A DNA stretch of 64,000 nt from Candidatus Latescibacterota bacterium. Its GTDB lineage: Bacteria; Latescibacterota; UBA2968; UBA8231. Below, in pieces: positions 32,575 through 41,372 of this stretch (the first letter of the stretch is position 1; each line of letters starts with the position of its first letter). Below the pieces are notes generated by a model. That model saw nothing but the letters and a program-made list of their open reading frames with translations. It was not told the DNA's origin and searched no databases. The stretch lies in the NCBI GenBank assembly GCA_022820485.1, contig JAJEFJ010000104.1, positions 116,968-180,967 on the forward strand, written 5' to 3'. A program made the translations under genes and the position numbers.

Positions 32575-33453
32575 GTGAAAAAAATTAAAGGACTTTACAG
32601 GCAGACATTTTCGCAGCGCGAAGGGAAGGACCCTCTGCCGGAACCGATGCGTTTAGAGCATGTTTCCGAAGATTTCAGAAATTTGGTTTGGCTTGCTGTC
32701 GATAAAATAATTAAAGAGGAAATTAGAAATTTCCGTATGTATGGTAATACAGAAGGTCCCATACCTGACATTGTCTCTGACTATACTGTCAGGGTTCTTC
32801 ATGATTCCCACGATCGTATCGATGACGAGCCTTCTGAACACCAAAAATTCTTGAAGAAGATCATACTCGAAGGAAGTTATGACAAAGTTCTTACACTTGT
32901 CGAACTCATTCTATGTCACAATCTCTGTCCGCAACGGCTACGGAAAGATTTAGAAAATGCTTTCAAAGAAGTGCCCATCGCCTATGCTGTTCAAACCGTC
33001 AACGGCCTACCAACAATCTTTCCACGTTCTAGTGAGGAATCTGGTACCGCCACCCAACAGGCAATTGAGACTATTGAACAGAAAGGACCAGCAGGGGCAA
33101 AGACACATCTTCGTGATGCAGCCGAAGCTATCAATGAGCAACGTTATGCAGATGCCGTCAGGGAAAGCATCCACGCGGTTGAATCCGTAGCGCGGACGAT
33201 AGACCCAAAAGCAAGCAAAACGCTTAGACCAGCCCTTAGATCGCTTGAAGCTGGAGGAGTGCTAAAGCACCCAGCATTCCAGGAAGCTTGCATCAAACTG
33301 TACAAATATACAAGCGATGAAAACGGCATCCGCCATGCCCTGCTGGACGAAGGGGCCCCAGATGTTGACCTTGATGATGCAGTGTTCATGTTCGGTGCCT
33401 GCGCGTCCTTCGCCGCCTATCTAGTCAACAGGCACAAGCAGCTAACCACCTAA
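32575..33453 (+). CDS. AbiJ-like HEPN-domain protein (AbiJ-NTD4 type, predicted defence)
   Basis: 292 aa. The N-terminal 150 residues (EDFRNLVWLAVDKIIKEEI, TVRVLHDSHD) resemble the AbiJ_NTD4 domain. The C-terminal part AINEQRYADAVRESIHAVES, TLRPALRSLEAGGVLKHPAF and GIRHALLDEGAPDVDLDDAV resembles the conserved helical HEPN-like tail of this family. AbiJ relates to abortive phage infection and HEPN proteins are commonly RNases, but activity here is unproven. The start is a GTG with AGAGG upstream. A 37-codon frame (32474-32584, MEINHIVEGLPEPKW...) overlaps the start and may be a leader or remnant. Lower GC than hyuA suggests transfer. Confidence 0.7.
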   Translation: MKKIKGLYRQTFSQREGKDPLPEPMRLEHVSEDFRNLVWLAVDKIIKEEIRNFRMYGNTEGPIPDIVSDYTVRVLHDSHDRIDDEPSEHQKFLKKIILEGSYDKVLTLVELILCHNLCPQRLRKDLENAFKEVPIAYAVQTVNGLPTIFPRSSEESGTATQQAIETIEQKGPAGAKTHLRDAAEAINEQRYADAVRESIHAVESVARTIDPKASKTLRPALRSLEAGGVLKHPAFQEACIKLYKYTSDENGIRHALLDEGAPDVDLDDAVFMFGACASFAAYLVNRHKQLTT

Positions 33454-33626
33454 CACGAAGAATCATCATACCATGAAAAAATTCCTCAACCCCCTAGAAC
33501 AGAGAATAAACATCTCTCGAATCCACCGGACCAATTAAAGCGATACCCACGCACACATCCTCTATACCGATTTGATCTCGAACGCGAGCGACGCTGTAGC
33601 GATGGAACGCACTAAACGGTAGCCCA

Positions 33627-34631
33627 ATGACCTGGGGACGAACATACCTGTGGATCGCCATACTGATCTTCGCCGCCGCCGCTTCGGTGGTAGCCCGCCT
33701 CGTCGAAATCGGTGAGGCAAACCTGATAAACGGCCGCAATCCCATCTCCTTTTGCAACCTGCTTTTCGCTGGCAACCTCGTAGCGGCGCTAACCCTGTTC
33801 GCCCTCTATCACCGGGAATGGAGCCCCACCAACCTGCGCGCCCTCTCGCGTCGGCAATGGCTAATCCAGACAGTTTTGGCCCTTACCTCCGGCGCAATAG
33901 CCCCAGCCATGATGTTCACGGCCATCGCCCACACCTCCGTCACCAATATCGTCCTGATCGAGACAATAGAAATTCCCCTCGGCCTGTTGTTGGCTTGGCT
34001 GCTCTATCGAGAAAAGTCGAACTGGACTGCCGTGCTGGGAGCCTTGTGCGCCCTCGGCGGCGTAGCCACGACCCTCATTCTGCAAATGGACGCGTCGCCA
34101 GAGAGCATGGCCGCAGCGCGGATGCAGGGCGGCGTAGGCTACGGCGAATTCTTTGCCGCTGCCGCTACCGTGCTTCTCGTCTGCGGTGCCGAGATTGGCC
34201 GCAAACAACTCCAGACCATCCCCTTGGGCATCTTCAGCGTCTTCCGCAACCTCGTCGGCGCGCTTTTCTTCCTCGGAATCGGCCTATACATTTTCGGCCT
34301 TGCACACTTCGCCGACATCTTCTCCCCGCTGCTATGGGGCTGGATGCTGCTGTACGGAGGGATCGTGGTGGCTTGCGGTCAGTTGGCGTGGTTTGCCGGC
34401 ATCAAGCGCGTGCGCCCCGCCGACATTGCCACAGCGTCATCCTTCTCGCCAGTGGCCGGAGTGCTCTTCGCCGGTCTCATCTTAGGCGAAGTGCCCATGC
34501 CTGCCCAGCTCATCGGCGGTGGCATTATCCTCGCGGGTATCGCCATCGCCCTGTGGGGCGAACTGCGCACCGACCGCCCGACGCGGCCACCCAAGACCGA
34601 CGACAAGGCCAAAGCCTTCACCGGCGTCTGA
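33627..34631 (+). CDS. EamA/DMT-superfamily transporter
   Basis: 334 aa, about ten hydrophobic segments in two EamA repeats (about residues 5-150 and 170-315), the drug/metabolite transporter layout. The first segment is YLWIAILIFAAAASVVARL; the second repeat closes with AGVLFAGLILGEVPMPAQLI and GGGIILAGIAIALWGE, typical of EamA. A hydrophilic tail (RTDRPTRPPKTDDKAKAF) would be cytoplasmic. It probably exports or imports a small metabolite; the substrate cannot be inferred. The gene stands alone on the plus strand, convergent with the bicupin gene. The upstream 170 nt contain no recognisable gene. Confidence 0.88.
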   Translation: MTWGRTYLWIAILIFAAAASVVARLVEIGEANLINGRNPISFCNLLFAGNLVAALTLFALYHREWSPTNLRALSRRQWLIQTVLALTSGAIAPAMMFTAIAHTSVTNIVLIETIEIPLGLLLAWLLYREKSNWTAVLGALCALGGVATTLILQMDASPESMAAARMQGGVGYGEFFAAAATVLLVCGAEIGRKQLQTIPLGIFSVFRNLVGALFFLGIGLYIFGLAHFADIFSPLLWGWMLLYGGIVVACGQLAWFAGIKRVRPADIATASSFSPVAGVLFAGLILGEVPMPAQLIGGGIILAGIAIALWGELRTDRPTRPPKTDDKAKAFTGV

Positions 34632-34705
34632 TTAGCGGTTAGTGCCTGTAGATGTGGACCTAATCGACTATCACTGAAACGATGGCGTTATACTCGGTCG
34701 AGCTA

Positions 34706-35335
34706 TTACACCCGCTCGGCCTGAGGTTCGGCCAGTCCGTGGGTGTGATCCCACAAATGCCCTCGCCGCTTCTGGCCTTCTAGCGTCGTTTCAAAGTACA
34801 CCCCTCGCACTGGCTCGTGCACCAGCGGCATATCGTGATGATGTCCCATGCCCGTAGCAAGGCAGTCTCCCTGCTTCATTTCGTACGCCTTACCCTCAGA
34901 AACAGCGCGAGCCTGACCTTCCAAGATGATCCAATACTCGTCGCAGTCGTGAAAGTGGCTATCGAAATTGGTCCATTTCTCGTACGGGACCGGATCGCCC
35001 TTATCCTCGGGCTGGGGACTATTATCCATGTTGAAGATTCCCGAACCGCCCGTCTCCGCCCCCCAGCGTCCGCAAAAGCGCACCAGCGTAGCCGCCTCTT
35101 CCACTTCCAACACCTCAAAAGAACCCGGACCAGTCAAATCCAGATTGGCACCCGTGGCGGCTTCCATCTCCTCGGCACCTACCCGCAACCGACAGCGTCC
35201 CCCTCCCACAATCAGCTTCTCCACCTCTCCACGGCGCACAAAGCTGTGTCCATCGCCTGCGTCGAGCCGCACAACCTCAAAGTGTTCCAACTCGCACCAA
35301 TCGGGGTACTGGTCTTCACTTCTGAACATCGGCAT
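34706..35335 (-). CDS. Bicupin-type protein
   Basis: 209 aa. A degenerate first cupin (VRLDAGDGHSFVRRGEVEKL, residues about 22-90) is followed by a canonical second cupin: NFDSHFHDCDEYWIILEGQA, giving the His-x-His-x5-Glu metal site near residues 126-133, and then GDCLATGMGHHHDMPLV with the second His motif. Cupins of this type are metal-dependent isomerases, lyases or dioxygenases or simple sugar binders; no exact reaction is assigned. It is convergent with the EamA gene and diverges from the M14 gene. No strong SD is seen before ATG 35335 other than GAGAAAAG. Confidence 0.8.
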   Translation of the reverse strand: MPMFRSEDQYPDWCELEHFEVVRLDAGDGHSFVRRGEVEKLIVGGGRCRLRVGAEEMEAATGANLDLTGPGSFEVLEVEEAATLVRFCGRWGAETGGSGIFNMDNSPQPEDKGDPVPYEKWTNFDSHFHDCDEYWIILEGQARAVSEGKAYEMKQGDCLATGMGHHHDMPLVHEPVRGVYFETTLEGQKRRGHLWDHTHGLAEPQAERV

Positions 35336-35472
35336 AACTTTTCTCCCTTCTCTCGGTTTTTAAAAGGTTTTAGAATATTAGGTATCCGAGATTCGCACAA
35401 ATCAACTGACACTTAGGATGCACAAACCATGACCGTCAAAGAAACCCTTTTTCATCTGCTTCGGGATATGTG

Positions 35473-36201
35473 ATGAGCCAACGGGATTACGATGCTGTTG
35501 TCAGGCGCGTGGAAGCGGTGTCTGGTATTGATGTGCAGATATTGGGCGAGGTTGAAGGGTTGCCGATTTTGTCTGCGTCTGCTGGCAGGGGAGACGCGCC
35601 TGTTGTTTATATCAATGGAGGGACGCACGGCGATGAACCGGCTGGGGTGGAGGCCGCGCTCGCTTTTTTGCAGGGCAGATGGGAGCGCTGGGCTGATAGG
35701 GTGCGTTTTGAGGTTATTCCGTGTTTGTGTCCGTGGAGCTATGTCCACAATGCCCGGCTCAATGCACAGGATGTCGATGTGAATTGGGCGTTTTTGCGCG
35801 ATGATGTGCCCGAGATTGAGATCTTGCAGGGTTTTTTGGCGGGAAGAGTTTTTGCGGGTGTGATCGATTTGCACGAGGATTGGGAGAGTCCGGGATTTTA
35901 TCTGTACGAGATGTTTGGCGACCGGAGACCTCTGGGACGGGAGATGGTCGAGCAGGTAGCACGGGTTTGTCCGATTAACGAGAATGCCGAGATTGAGGGC
36001 GAGGTTGCGGTCAATGGGGTGATTCATCCCAATATGGAGGTGGCAAGGCGGAAGTACGGGGAGGGCATACCTATCGCTTTGGTCCAGCGAGGCCATACGG
36101 GGCATCTAGTGACGTCAGAAACCCCGACGGCGCAGCCGATGGATGTGCGCGTTGCAGCGCATCTGGCAACTGTTGAGGTGATGGTGGAGGCTAATGTTTA
36201 A
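35473..36201 (+). CDS. M14-family metallocarboxypeptidase-like (AstE/ASPA type) hydrolase
   Basis: 242 aa. Zinc-site signature GGTHGDEPAGVEAAL near residue 50 (H-x-x-E), then QDVDVNWAF in the place of the N-x-N-R block, VIDLHEDWE near residue 135 (third ligand His) and the C-terminal ETPTAQPMD with the catalytic Glu. This is the succinylglutamate desuccinylase/aspartoacylase branch of M14, acting on N-acyl amino acids or short peptides. ATG 35473 overlaps the stop of a 15-codon frame (35429-35473 region, MTVKETLFHLLRDM) in a TGATG arrangement; GTG 35470 is an alternative. Codon use is T-rich (GTTGAAGGGTTGCCGATTTT), unlike the GC-rich neighbours, suggesting a different origin. Confidence 0.85.
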   Translation: MSQRDYDAVVRRVEAVSGIDVQILGEVEGLPILSASAGRGDAPVVYINGGTHGDEPAGVEAALAFLQGRWERWADRVRFEVIPCLCPWSYVHNARLNAQDVDVNWAFLRDDVPEIEILQGFLAGRVFAGVIDLHEDWESPGFYLYEMFGDRRPLGREMVEQVARVCPINENAEIEGEVAVNGVIHPNMEVARRKYGEGIPIALVQRGHTGHLVTSETPTAQPMDVRVAAHLATVEVMVEANV

Positions 36202-36210
36202 ATCAACTCG

Positions 36211-38130
36211 CTACATGTTCGTCAGCCAGCGCCCCTTTTCCGCAGTCAGCGCATAGATCGCGCCCCATATCCCCGACACGGACACCTCGCCCAAAATCAA
36301 CCCCAAGAAGAACGGCTTGGCGTTTTGGAACAAGCGCACGCCGCCAAAGCGCAAGATGATCAGCTTCAACAACCAAGCGATCAGCGCCGAGAACCAGATC
36401 TGACTCGTCAGCCAACCCACGGCAATGGCAAAGCCGATCGGGTGAAAGGGCCACCAAAACCACCGGTGCTGCGCCCACATTAAAAAGCCCTCCACGGCTG
36501 CGCCGATCCCCTTGAAGAGCCAGCCGCGCATGTCGGCCTCGGGCATATTGAGAATGGTCGGGCCGATGTACGGCCAGCCGTGGGCACCGGCCCAATTGAT
36601 CAGCGACAGGTTAACCGCTCCATGGGTGTAGGCCAGTTTCAAGGTCATGTAGGCCGCGGCCAAAAGGCTGCACACCAGCGCCAGCATCAGGCCCCAAAAC
36701 AGCCGCGTCTTGGGGCCGGGGATCAGCTCGGCGAGTTTGAGGCCATTGGCGCAGGCAACCATCGGCGAAGTGCGCGATTCGCCCTGCCAAATAAAGGTGA
36801 AGTTGAGGGCAACCAAGCCCTTGGCCCCGAGGACCGAGGTGCCCAAACCCGAGATGATGAAGTACGCCGGCACAATGGGGCTGCGAGCAGTGGCCACGCC
36901 GCCGGTGGCTACCACGCGCGCGACCAAGATGAAGAACAGCAAGCTGACGACGAGCAGGACCGGAAGCACCGCAATCGGCACCCCCGAGCGCCAGAGCCAA
37001 ACGGCGACGAACAGCAAGCTGCCCAAAAAGCCGAGCAAGGCCGTGCGATAGCTAAGCAACTCCTCGCTGTCATCGACGCCACCGTGCGGGTCCCAGAGCT
37101 TGCGCCAGACCTCTTTGAGATGGGGCCGGGCCGTCCACAGTCCAAAGAGCACCAACACAATGACCGCGCCAGTGGCTTGATGAGTCAGGTCGGCTGGCTG
37201 CGAGTACTCGTACGCGCTCAGGCGCTCGGTGCTGGCAATGCCGAGCGTCTTAAAGACCCCTTCCTCCACCTTGGAGAACACGTAGAAAAACCAGATGCTG
37301 AACGTGATCTCGAGATTGACCAAGTAGAAGAAGCCGACCCAAGCCAAGTTGAGCGCAACCGGCAGGTGCAAGGTATGGTTCAAGAAGGAAAAACGGCCGC
37401 GAGGGTTGTATTCGGGTACGATGGGGAAGTAGTGGTTGAGGGCGTTGAGACTGAGCAGGACGCAGGGCACGGCAAACCCCAGCCACATCCGCTGATCCTT
37501 AAAAAAAGGAGCCACGCGCATCTGGGCGTCCTTCTCAATCATATTCTGCGGTAGCTGAACCATCGGGTAGGTCAGCCGCTCGTGCTCCGACCACTGGCGG
37601 TGGAGGATGGCGCTCATGCAGATCAGCATGAAGCTCATGGCCACGATCAACGCCAGCCAATAGGCCATCGGCTCCACCCAGACGCCCCACGGGATGGACT
37701 CACCTTTTGGCAGGCCCTCGTAGTAATTCTTGATCGCCTCGAAGTCCTGTGGCGCGATCCACGAGGGGATAAAGTCGTAGAACAGCTCGGCGTAGTTGTT
37801 TTCCGGAGTGGCGTAGTAGAAGGGATAGACGATGGTGCCAATGAGGAAGAACATCAGGCCCCAAGTCGGCACCGTGACCGCCATCATCAACATGCAATAA
37901 ATCAGCACCAGATCGGCTTTGGCCAGGGCGAAATGGCGGCCGAGCAGAGCCACAAATCCATTGACGGCAAAGGTCAGGACAAAAAAGAGAAAGAGCGCAC
38001 CCGGTGAAGAGGGATTGAAGCCGACCCAGTAGTAATTGAACACGACCCCGTACGGCGCGAGCAGACCCACCGCTAGGGAGAGGGCGATGCCGGTTAGCAG
38101 TCCCTTGATACTGAAAAGCGATTTGGGCAT
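36211..38130 (-). CDS. DUF6785-like large membrane protein (putative transporter)
   Basis: 639 aa with about 14 hydrophobic segments. The N-terminal part (SIKGLLTGIALSLAVGLLAP, then NYYWVGFNPSSPGALFLFF) and ADLVLIYCMLMMAVTVPTWG are the pattern of the DUF6785/DUF6784 family of long membrane proteins common in Planctomycetes and related candidate phyla, distantly resembling oligopeptide-type transporters. A cytoplasmic loop around 330-360 contains a hydrophilic segment (KEVWRKLWDPHGGVDDSEEL). Function is not established. It is last in a minus-strand unit GH32-PhyH-SDR-DUF6785, with a 70-nt gap to the SDR, so uptake of the substrate processed by that unit is a reasonable guess. Confidence 0.75.
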   Translation of the reverse strand: MPKSLFSIKGLLTGIALSLAVGLLAPYGVVFNYYWVGFNPSSPGALFLFFVLTFAVNGFVALLGRHFALAKADLVLIYCMLMMAVTVPTWGLMFFLIGTIVYPFYYATPENNYAELFYDFIPSWIAPQDFEAIKNYYEGLPKGESIPWGVWVEPMAYWLALIVAMSFMLICMSAILHRQWSEHERLTYPMVQLPQNMIEKDAQMRVAPFFKDQRMWLGFAVPCVLLSLNALNHYFPIVPEYNPRGRFSFLNHTLHLPVALNLAWVGFFYLVNLEITFSIWFFYVFSKVEEGVFKTLGIASTERLSAYEYSQPADLTHQATGAVIVLVLFGLWTARPHLKEVWRKLWDPHGGVDDSEELLSYRTALLGFLGSLLFVAVWLWRSGVPIAVLPVLLVVSLLFFILVARVVATGGVATARSPIVPAYFIISGLGTSVLGAKGLVALNFTFIWQGESRTSPMVACANGLKLAELIPGPKTRLFWGLMLALVCSLLAAAYMTLKLAYTHGAVNLSLINWAGAHGWPYIGPTILNMPEADMRGWLFKGIGAAVEGFLMWAQHRWFWWPFHPIGFAIAVGWLTSQIWFSALIAWLLKLIILRFGGVRLFQNAKPFFLGLILGEVSVSGIWGAIYALTAEKGRWLTNM

Positions 38131-38200
38131 GAGTGGGGCAGTCGCTTGACGCTAAAAGGCGAGTTGGGCATGTGTGGGCCGACGAGTTCCGTCGATGATC

Positions 38201-38986
38201 CTACTCAGCGGCCGAGGCGGCCAAAAGCCCCCCATCCACCGGCAAAGACGCCCCGGTGATGCAGCCAGCGGCCGGCGAGCAGAGAAAGACCACCGCCCGG
38301 CCAATGTCTTCGGGGGTTCCCGGACGCCGCAGGGGAACTATGTTGTGGAGCCGTTCATTGAGAACGCCCAATGCCGGAGGCGGTTCGTTGAAGACGTGAT
38401 CGGTGTCCATGTATCCGGGCATGATGGCGTTGCAGCGGATGCCGTGTTCGCCCAAGTCAACGGCCATGCTTTCGGTCAGGCGCAAGACGCCAGCTTTGGC
38501 GGCCCCGTAGGCCGTGTCGTTCTTCCACGCCCGCCGCCCGTGTACCGAGGAGGTACTGACGATGGCTCCGCCGTCGCCCTGCGCCACCATGGCACGCGCC
38601 GCTTGTTGCGAGCACAGAAAAAAACCCTTGAGCCCCACGTCGAGATTTTGGTCCCAATTCTCCTCGCTGAGTTCGAGGAAAGGCTCGCCCGTGCCGCCGT
38701 AGGGGTTGTTGACCAAGATGTCAATGCGGCCGAACCGTTCGAGAAAGGCCGCGAACATCGCCTCGACTTGGGCGCTAGCGGAAATATCGCCAGCGAAGAA
38801 TTCGGCATCCCGGCCCATGGCGCGGATCAGGTCCAAAGTTTTACCAGCATCGTCGTCCTCGTGCAGGTCGTTGATTCCCACGTCGCAGCCAGCTTCGGCT
38901 AAAGCCAAGGCAATGCCGCGACCAATGCGGCGCTTGCCGCCGGTGACGAAGGCTTTCTTTCCGCGTAGCAAGTATGAGTCGGACAT
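38201..38986 (-). CDS. Short-chain dehydrogenase/reductase (SDR)
   Basis: 261 aa from ATG 38986 (SD AAGGAG, 6 nt). The cofactor motif is TGGKRRIGRGIA near residue 14; basic residues in this loop suggest NADP preference. The structural motif is VNNPYG. Active-site STSSVHG and YGAAKAG are complete, with Ser, Tyr and Lys present. The C-terminus SLPVDGGLLAA is canonical. It lies in the GH32-PhyH-SDR-DUF6785 unit; the gap to PhyH (about 95 nt) holds ATCTGCG-type repeats. Substrate likely a sugar or alcohol, not assignable. Confidence 0.92.
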   Translation of the reverse strand: MSDSYLLRGKKAFVTGGKRRIGRGIALALAEAGCDVGINDLHEDDDAGKTLDLIRAMGRDAEFFAGDISASAQVEAMFAAFLERFGRIDILVNNPYGGTGEPFLELSEENWDQNLDVGLKGFFLCSQQAARAMVAQGDGGAIVSTSSVHGRRAWKNDTAYGAAKAGVLRLTESMAVDLGEHGIRCNAIMPGYMDTDHVFNEPPPALGVLNERLHNIVPLRRPGTPEDIGRAVVFLCSPAAGCITGASLPVDGGLLAASAAE

Positions 38987-39017
38987 GGTGTGCTCCTTAT
39001 AGTCTAAAGAGATCTTA

Positions 39018-39080
39018 TCCGCAGATGGACGCAGAATAACATCATCCCCCATCTGCGCTCATCTGCGCTCATCTGCGGAT
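39018..39080. repeat. ATCTGCG-type interspersed repeat cluster
   Basis: TCCGCAGATGGACGCAGA on the plus strand faces ATCTGCGCTC, ATCTGCGCTC and ATCTGCGGAT, so the unit can fold into a long hairpin. A related direct array occurs at 54618-54646. It lies between two co-oriented genes. Confidence 0.75.
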
Positions 39081-39081
39081 T

Positions 39082-39816
39082 CTAAACGATCTCGGGATGT
39101 TCATGTATCGAAGGGGTAGCCATGATGCGCTTTTGGCGTTCGGTCAGCTCGCCGTACTCTTTGAGGTTGTAAAACTCCTTGGCCCACGTCGAGTACCCAG
39201 GGCTGTACTTGTAGAGCAACGTGCGGCGCTGGTGCTCGGCGCGCCACGGCATGGTCCCGTGGATCAGGGCCTCGGTAAAAAACAGCGCATCCCCGGCCTT
39301 GGCCGTCGGTTGGACCACGTAATGCGCGTCGCGCTCAAAGTGCCTGACATCTTGCGGCAGGTTGCGGGGGTAATTGGTCTTGTGGCTGCCCGGCACGCAG
39401 GCAAAACCGCCGTCGCCCTCATTGGCATCGGCGAGAAAAAAGGTCACCACGCTCAGGCCATTGCGCATCTGGCCGTCGCGGTAGCTGAACCAGTGGTCGG
39501 TATCTTGGCTGGGACCGCCGTGGAGACCGCCACGGGTGTCGCCGCGGTCCATGATAATGGCGTAGTCGTGGTCAATGCGCACCTTGGGGCCGATGAGTTC
39601 GACCAAGTAGGGCAAGATTTTGGGGTGGTCAATCAGATTCTTGGTCGCTTGCCCCCAGCTACTGACCTTGTTCAGGTCGTTGCGGGGGTGGTTGTCCCAG
39701 CCGTTGATATACCGATCTACCAGCGCGTTGAGATCGTCCAGTTCCTGCGGGCTAAGGACGTCTTTGATGACCAGATAGCCCTCTAAGTCGAAGACGAATT
39801 TTTCTTCTTCGTTCAT
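39082..39816 (-). CDS. Phytanoyl-CoA dioxygenase (PhyH) family protein
   Basis: 244 aa, a 2-oxoglutarate/Fe(II)-dependent oxygenase of the PhyH family. Features: N-terminal FVFDLEGYLVIKDVLSPQEL, a metal-site first half around RGGLHGGPSQDTDHWFSYRD (H-x-D-type region), VVTFFLADANEGDGGFACVP with GSHKTN, and the distal His in FFTEALIHGTMPW followed by the Arg that binds 2-oxoglutarate (RRTLLYKYSP). Family members hydroxylate very diverse substrates and true phytanoyl-CoA use is unlikely here. SD AAGGAG before ATG 39816; the GH32 stop is 11 nt upstream, so they share a transcript. A second PhyH gene (42305-43180) lies on the other strand. Confidence 0.9.
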   Translation of the reverse strand: MNEEEKFVFDLEGYLVIKDVLSPQELDDLNALVDRYINGWDNHPRNDLNKVSSWGQATKNLIDHPKILPYLVELIGPKVRIDHDYAIIMDRGDTRGGLHGGPSQDTDHWFSYRDGQMRNGLSVVTFFLADANEGDGGFACVPGSHKTNYPRNLPQDVRHFERDAHYVVQPTAKAGDALFFTEALIHGTMPWRAEHQRRTLLYKYSPGYSTWAKEFYNLKEYGELTERQKRIMATPSIHEHPEIV

Positions 39817-39827
39817 AGCGTGCTCCT

Positions 39828-41372
39828 TTATGCGTAGATGTCCTGCATCTGATAGGCGTCGAGCGAGAGCAATTCGGCGCTCTGGCCCTGTGCGCGCAGC
39901 GAAACCCCGACGCTGTCGGCGCGGTCAGGATAGACCCGCGCAGCCACGCATTGCTGACCGTTGGCAAAGACTTCGACGACGCTCTTATCGACAAAGACCC
40001 GCAGCTTGAGCGTCTCGCCCGGGGCGAGGATGACCGGAGCGGTCTCTGGAGCGCGGGAGAGCACGTCGGGCGCGACAGAAGAATACGAGGTGTCGAGCGA
40101 GATCAGACTCTGGTGGTGGTCGCTGCCAAAGACGCGGTTGCTAAAGCCCCGGTTTTTGAAAAAGGCAATGCGCGTGTGCTCCTCCTTGCCGGGAGCGCGC
40201 AGGACATTGAGTTCGACCATGGGCGCGTCTTGCGGATCGATTTCAGCGACGAGTTCTATGGCGTTGCCCCGGACCGCATCGAGGACGAGTTCTTCGTTGG
40301 CGGGGAGGGTGGTTTTGCCGATGTGCTGATGGTCCCGCCGCAGCGACTCAAGGTCGCCAGCCGGCTCCATGGCCAAGTCGTCGCCGACCACGGTCAGCCG
40401 GCGGGGCAAGGTCATAATCTGGTTCCAGTTCTTGGTCGGTTTGCCGGGATTCATGTTGAAGATGACCAAGACGCCGCCTTGGCCATCGGGGGTCGCCGAA
40501 GGGGCGTGGACGCCCGAGGGCGCGGCCGCGCCAAAGTTAAACTTGGCCCCGTAGGTTACGACGAACTTGTCGCGCTCAGTATCGTAGTCGCCGAGCAGGT
40601 ACTGGCCGCCGCTTCTATGGCTAAAGAAAAGGAGAATGTGGCGGTCGCCGATCGGCCAGAAATAGGGGCAGGCTCCGTCGTCGCCGACTAGCGTGTACCC
40701 GTCGTCCTCCGCGAAGGGGTGGAGATACTCCCAGTGTTCGAGATCGCTCGACCTGAAGAGGAAGTTGGCGCGCACGGGCTTGCCGGCCGGGCCTTCGGGC
40801 TTGGTACCCGCCGACAGCGAGTAATAAGCGTCGCCCTGCTTCCAGATGCAGGGGTCGAAGACTCGGTAGGGCGCGTCGGCGCGGATGGGAATCACGGCCT
40901 TGTTGGCGACCTTTTCCCAGTTGAGCAACAGTGGGTCCGAAGAAGTGGCGACCATGTTGCCGACCTCAGTGCCGTGGTACATGGCAATGACGCGGTCTTC
41001 CTCGACCAGCGCGGCACCTGAAAAGCAGCAGCGTTCTGGATTCGGGTAAATACAGTACGGCAGGTCGCGCCAGTGGACGAGATCGTCGCTTATGGCATGG
41101 CCCCAGTGCTGGCGAGTATCCTCCGGTGGATAGGCTTGGTAAAAGAGATGGTAGCGGCCCCGCCAGAAGCACAGTCCATTGGGGTCGTTGAGATTGGCTT
41201 CGGGGTTGATGTAGTGGTAGATGGGGCGATGCGGATCGCCGGCGTACGAGCGGCGCGCTGCGAGCAGGCGCAGCATCAGCGGGTTGGTGGCTAGCGCTTC
41301 CTCCTGTTCAGCTAGGGTATCCGGGAAAGTGTAATAGGGAACCTTTGACGTATAATCCGTCTCGGCAGTCAT
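39828..41372 (-). CDS. Glycoside hydrolase family 32 (beta-fructosidase-like)
   Basis: 514 aa, normal GH32 size, with no signal peptide. The five-bladed propeller start YHYINPEANLNDPNGLCFW carries the nucleophile Asp in NDPNG near residue 63; FSGAALVEED and FDPCIWKQGD supply the FSGS- and RDP-type blocks. The C-terminal beta-sandwich includes LKLRVFVDKSVVEVFANGQQ, the classic GH32C motif. It is expected to cleave terminal fructose from sucrose, sucrose-6-phosphate or fructans; the Arg of RDP is replaced by Phe and the acid/base EC motif is not obvious, so specificity may differ. ATG 41372 has SD GGAGG at 5 nt. First gene of the minus-strand unit. Confidence 0.88.
   Translation of the reverse strand: MTAETDYTSKVPYYTFPDTLAEQEEALATNPLMLRLLAARRSYAGDPHRPIYHYINPEANLNDPNGLCFWRGRYHLFYQAYPPEDTRQHWGHAISDDLVHWRDLPYCIYPNPERCCFSGAALVEEDRVIAMYHGTEVGNMVATSSDPLLLNWEKVANKAVIPIRADAPYRVFDPCIWKQGDAYYSLSAGTKPEGPAGKPVRANFLFRSSDLEHWEYLHPFAEDDGYTLVGDDGACPYFWPIGDRHILLFFSHRSGGQYLLGDYDTERDKFVVTYGAKFNFGAAAPSGVHAPSATPDGQGGVLVIFNMNPGKPTKNWNQIMTLPRRLTVVGDDLAMEPAGDLESLRRDHQHIGKTTLPANEELVLDAVRGNAIELVAEIDPQDAPMVELNVLRAPGKEEHTRIAFFKNRGFSNRVFGSDHHQSLISLDTSYSSVAPDVLSRAPETAPVILAPGETLKLRVFVDKSVVEVFANGQQCVAARVYPDRADSVGVSLRAQGQSAELLSLDAYQMQDIYA

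Noticed and set aside
33494-33775. Minus-strand frame upstream of the EamA gene ending GIEDVCVGIALIGPVDSRD
   Set aside because: It looks somewhat protein-like, but half overlaps the EamA coding region, has no ribosome-binding site and matches no family I know.
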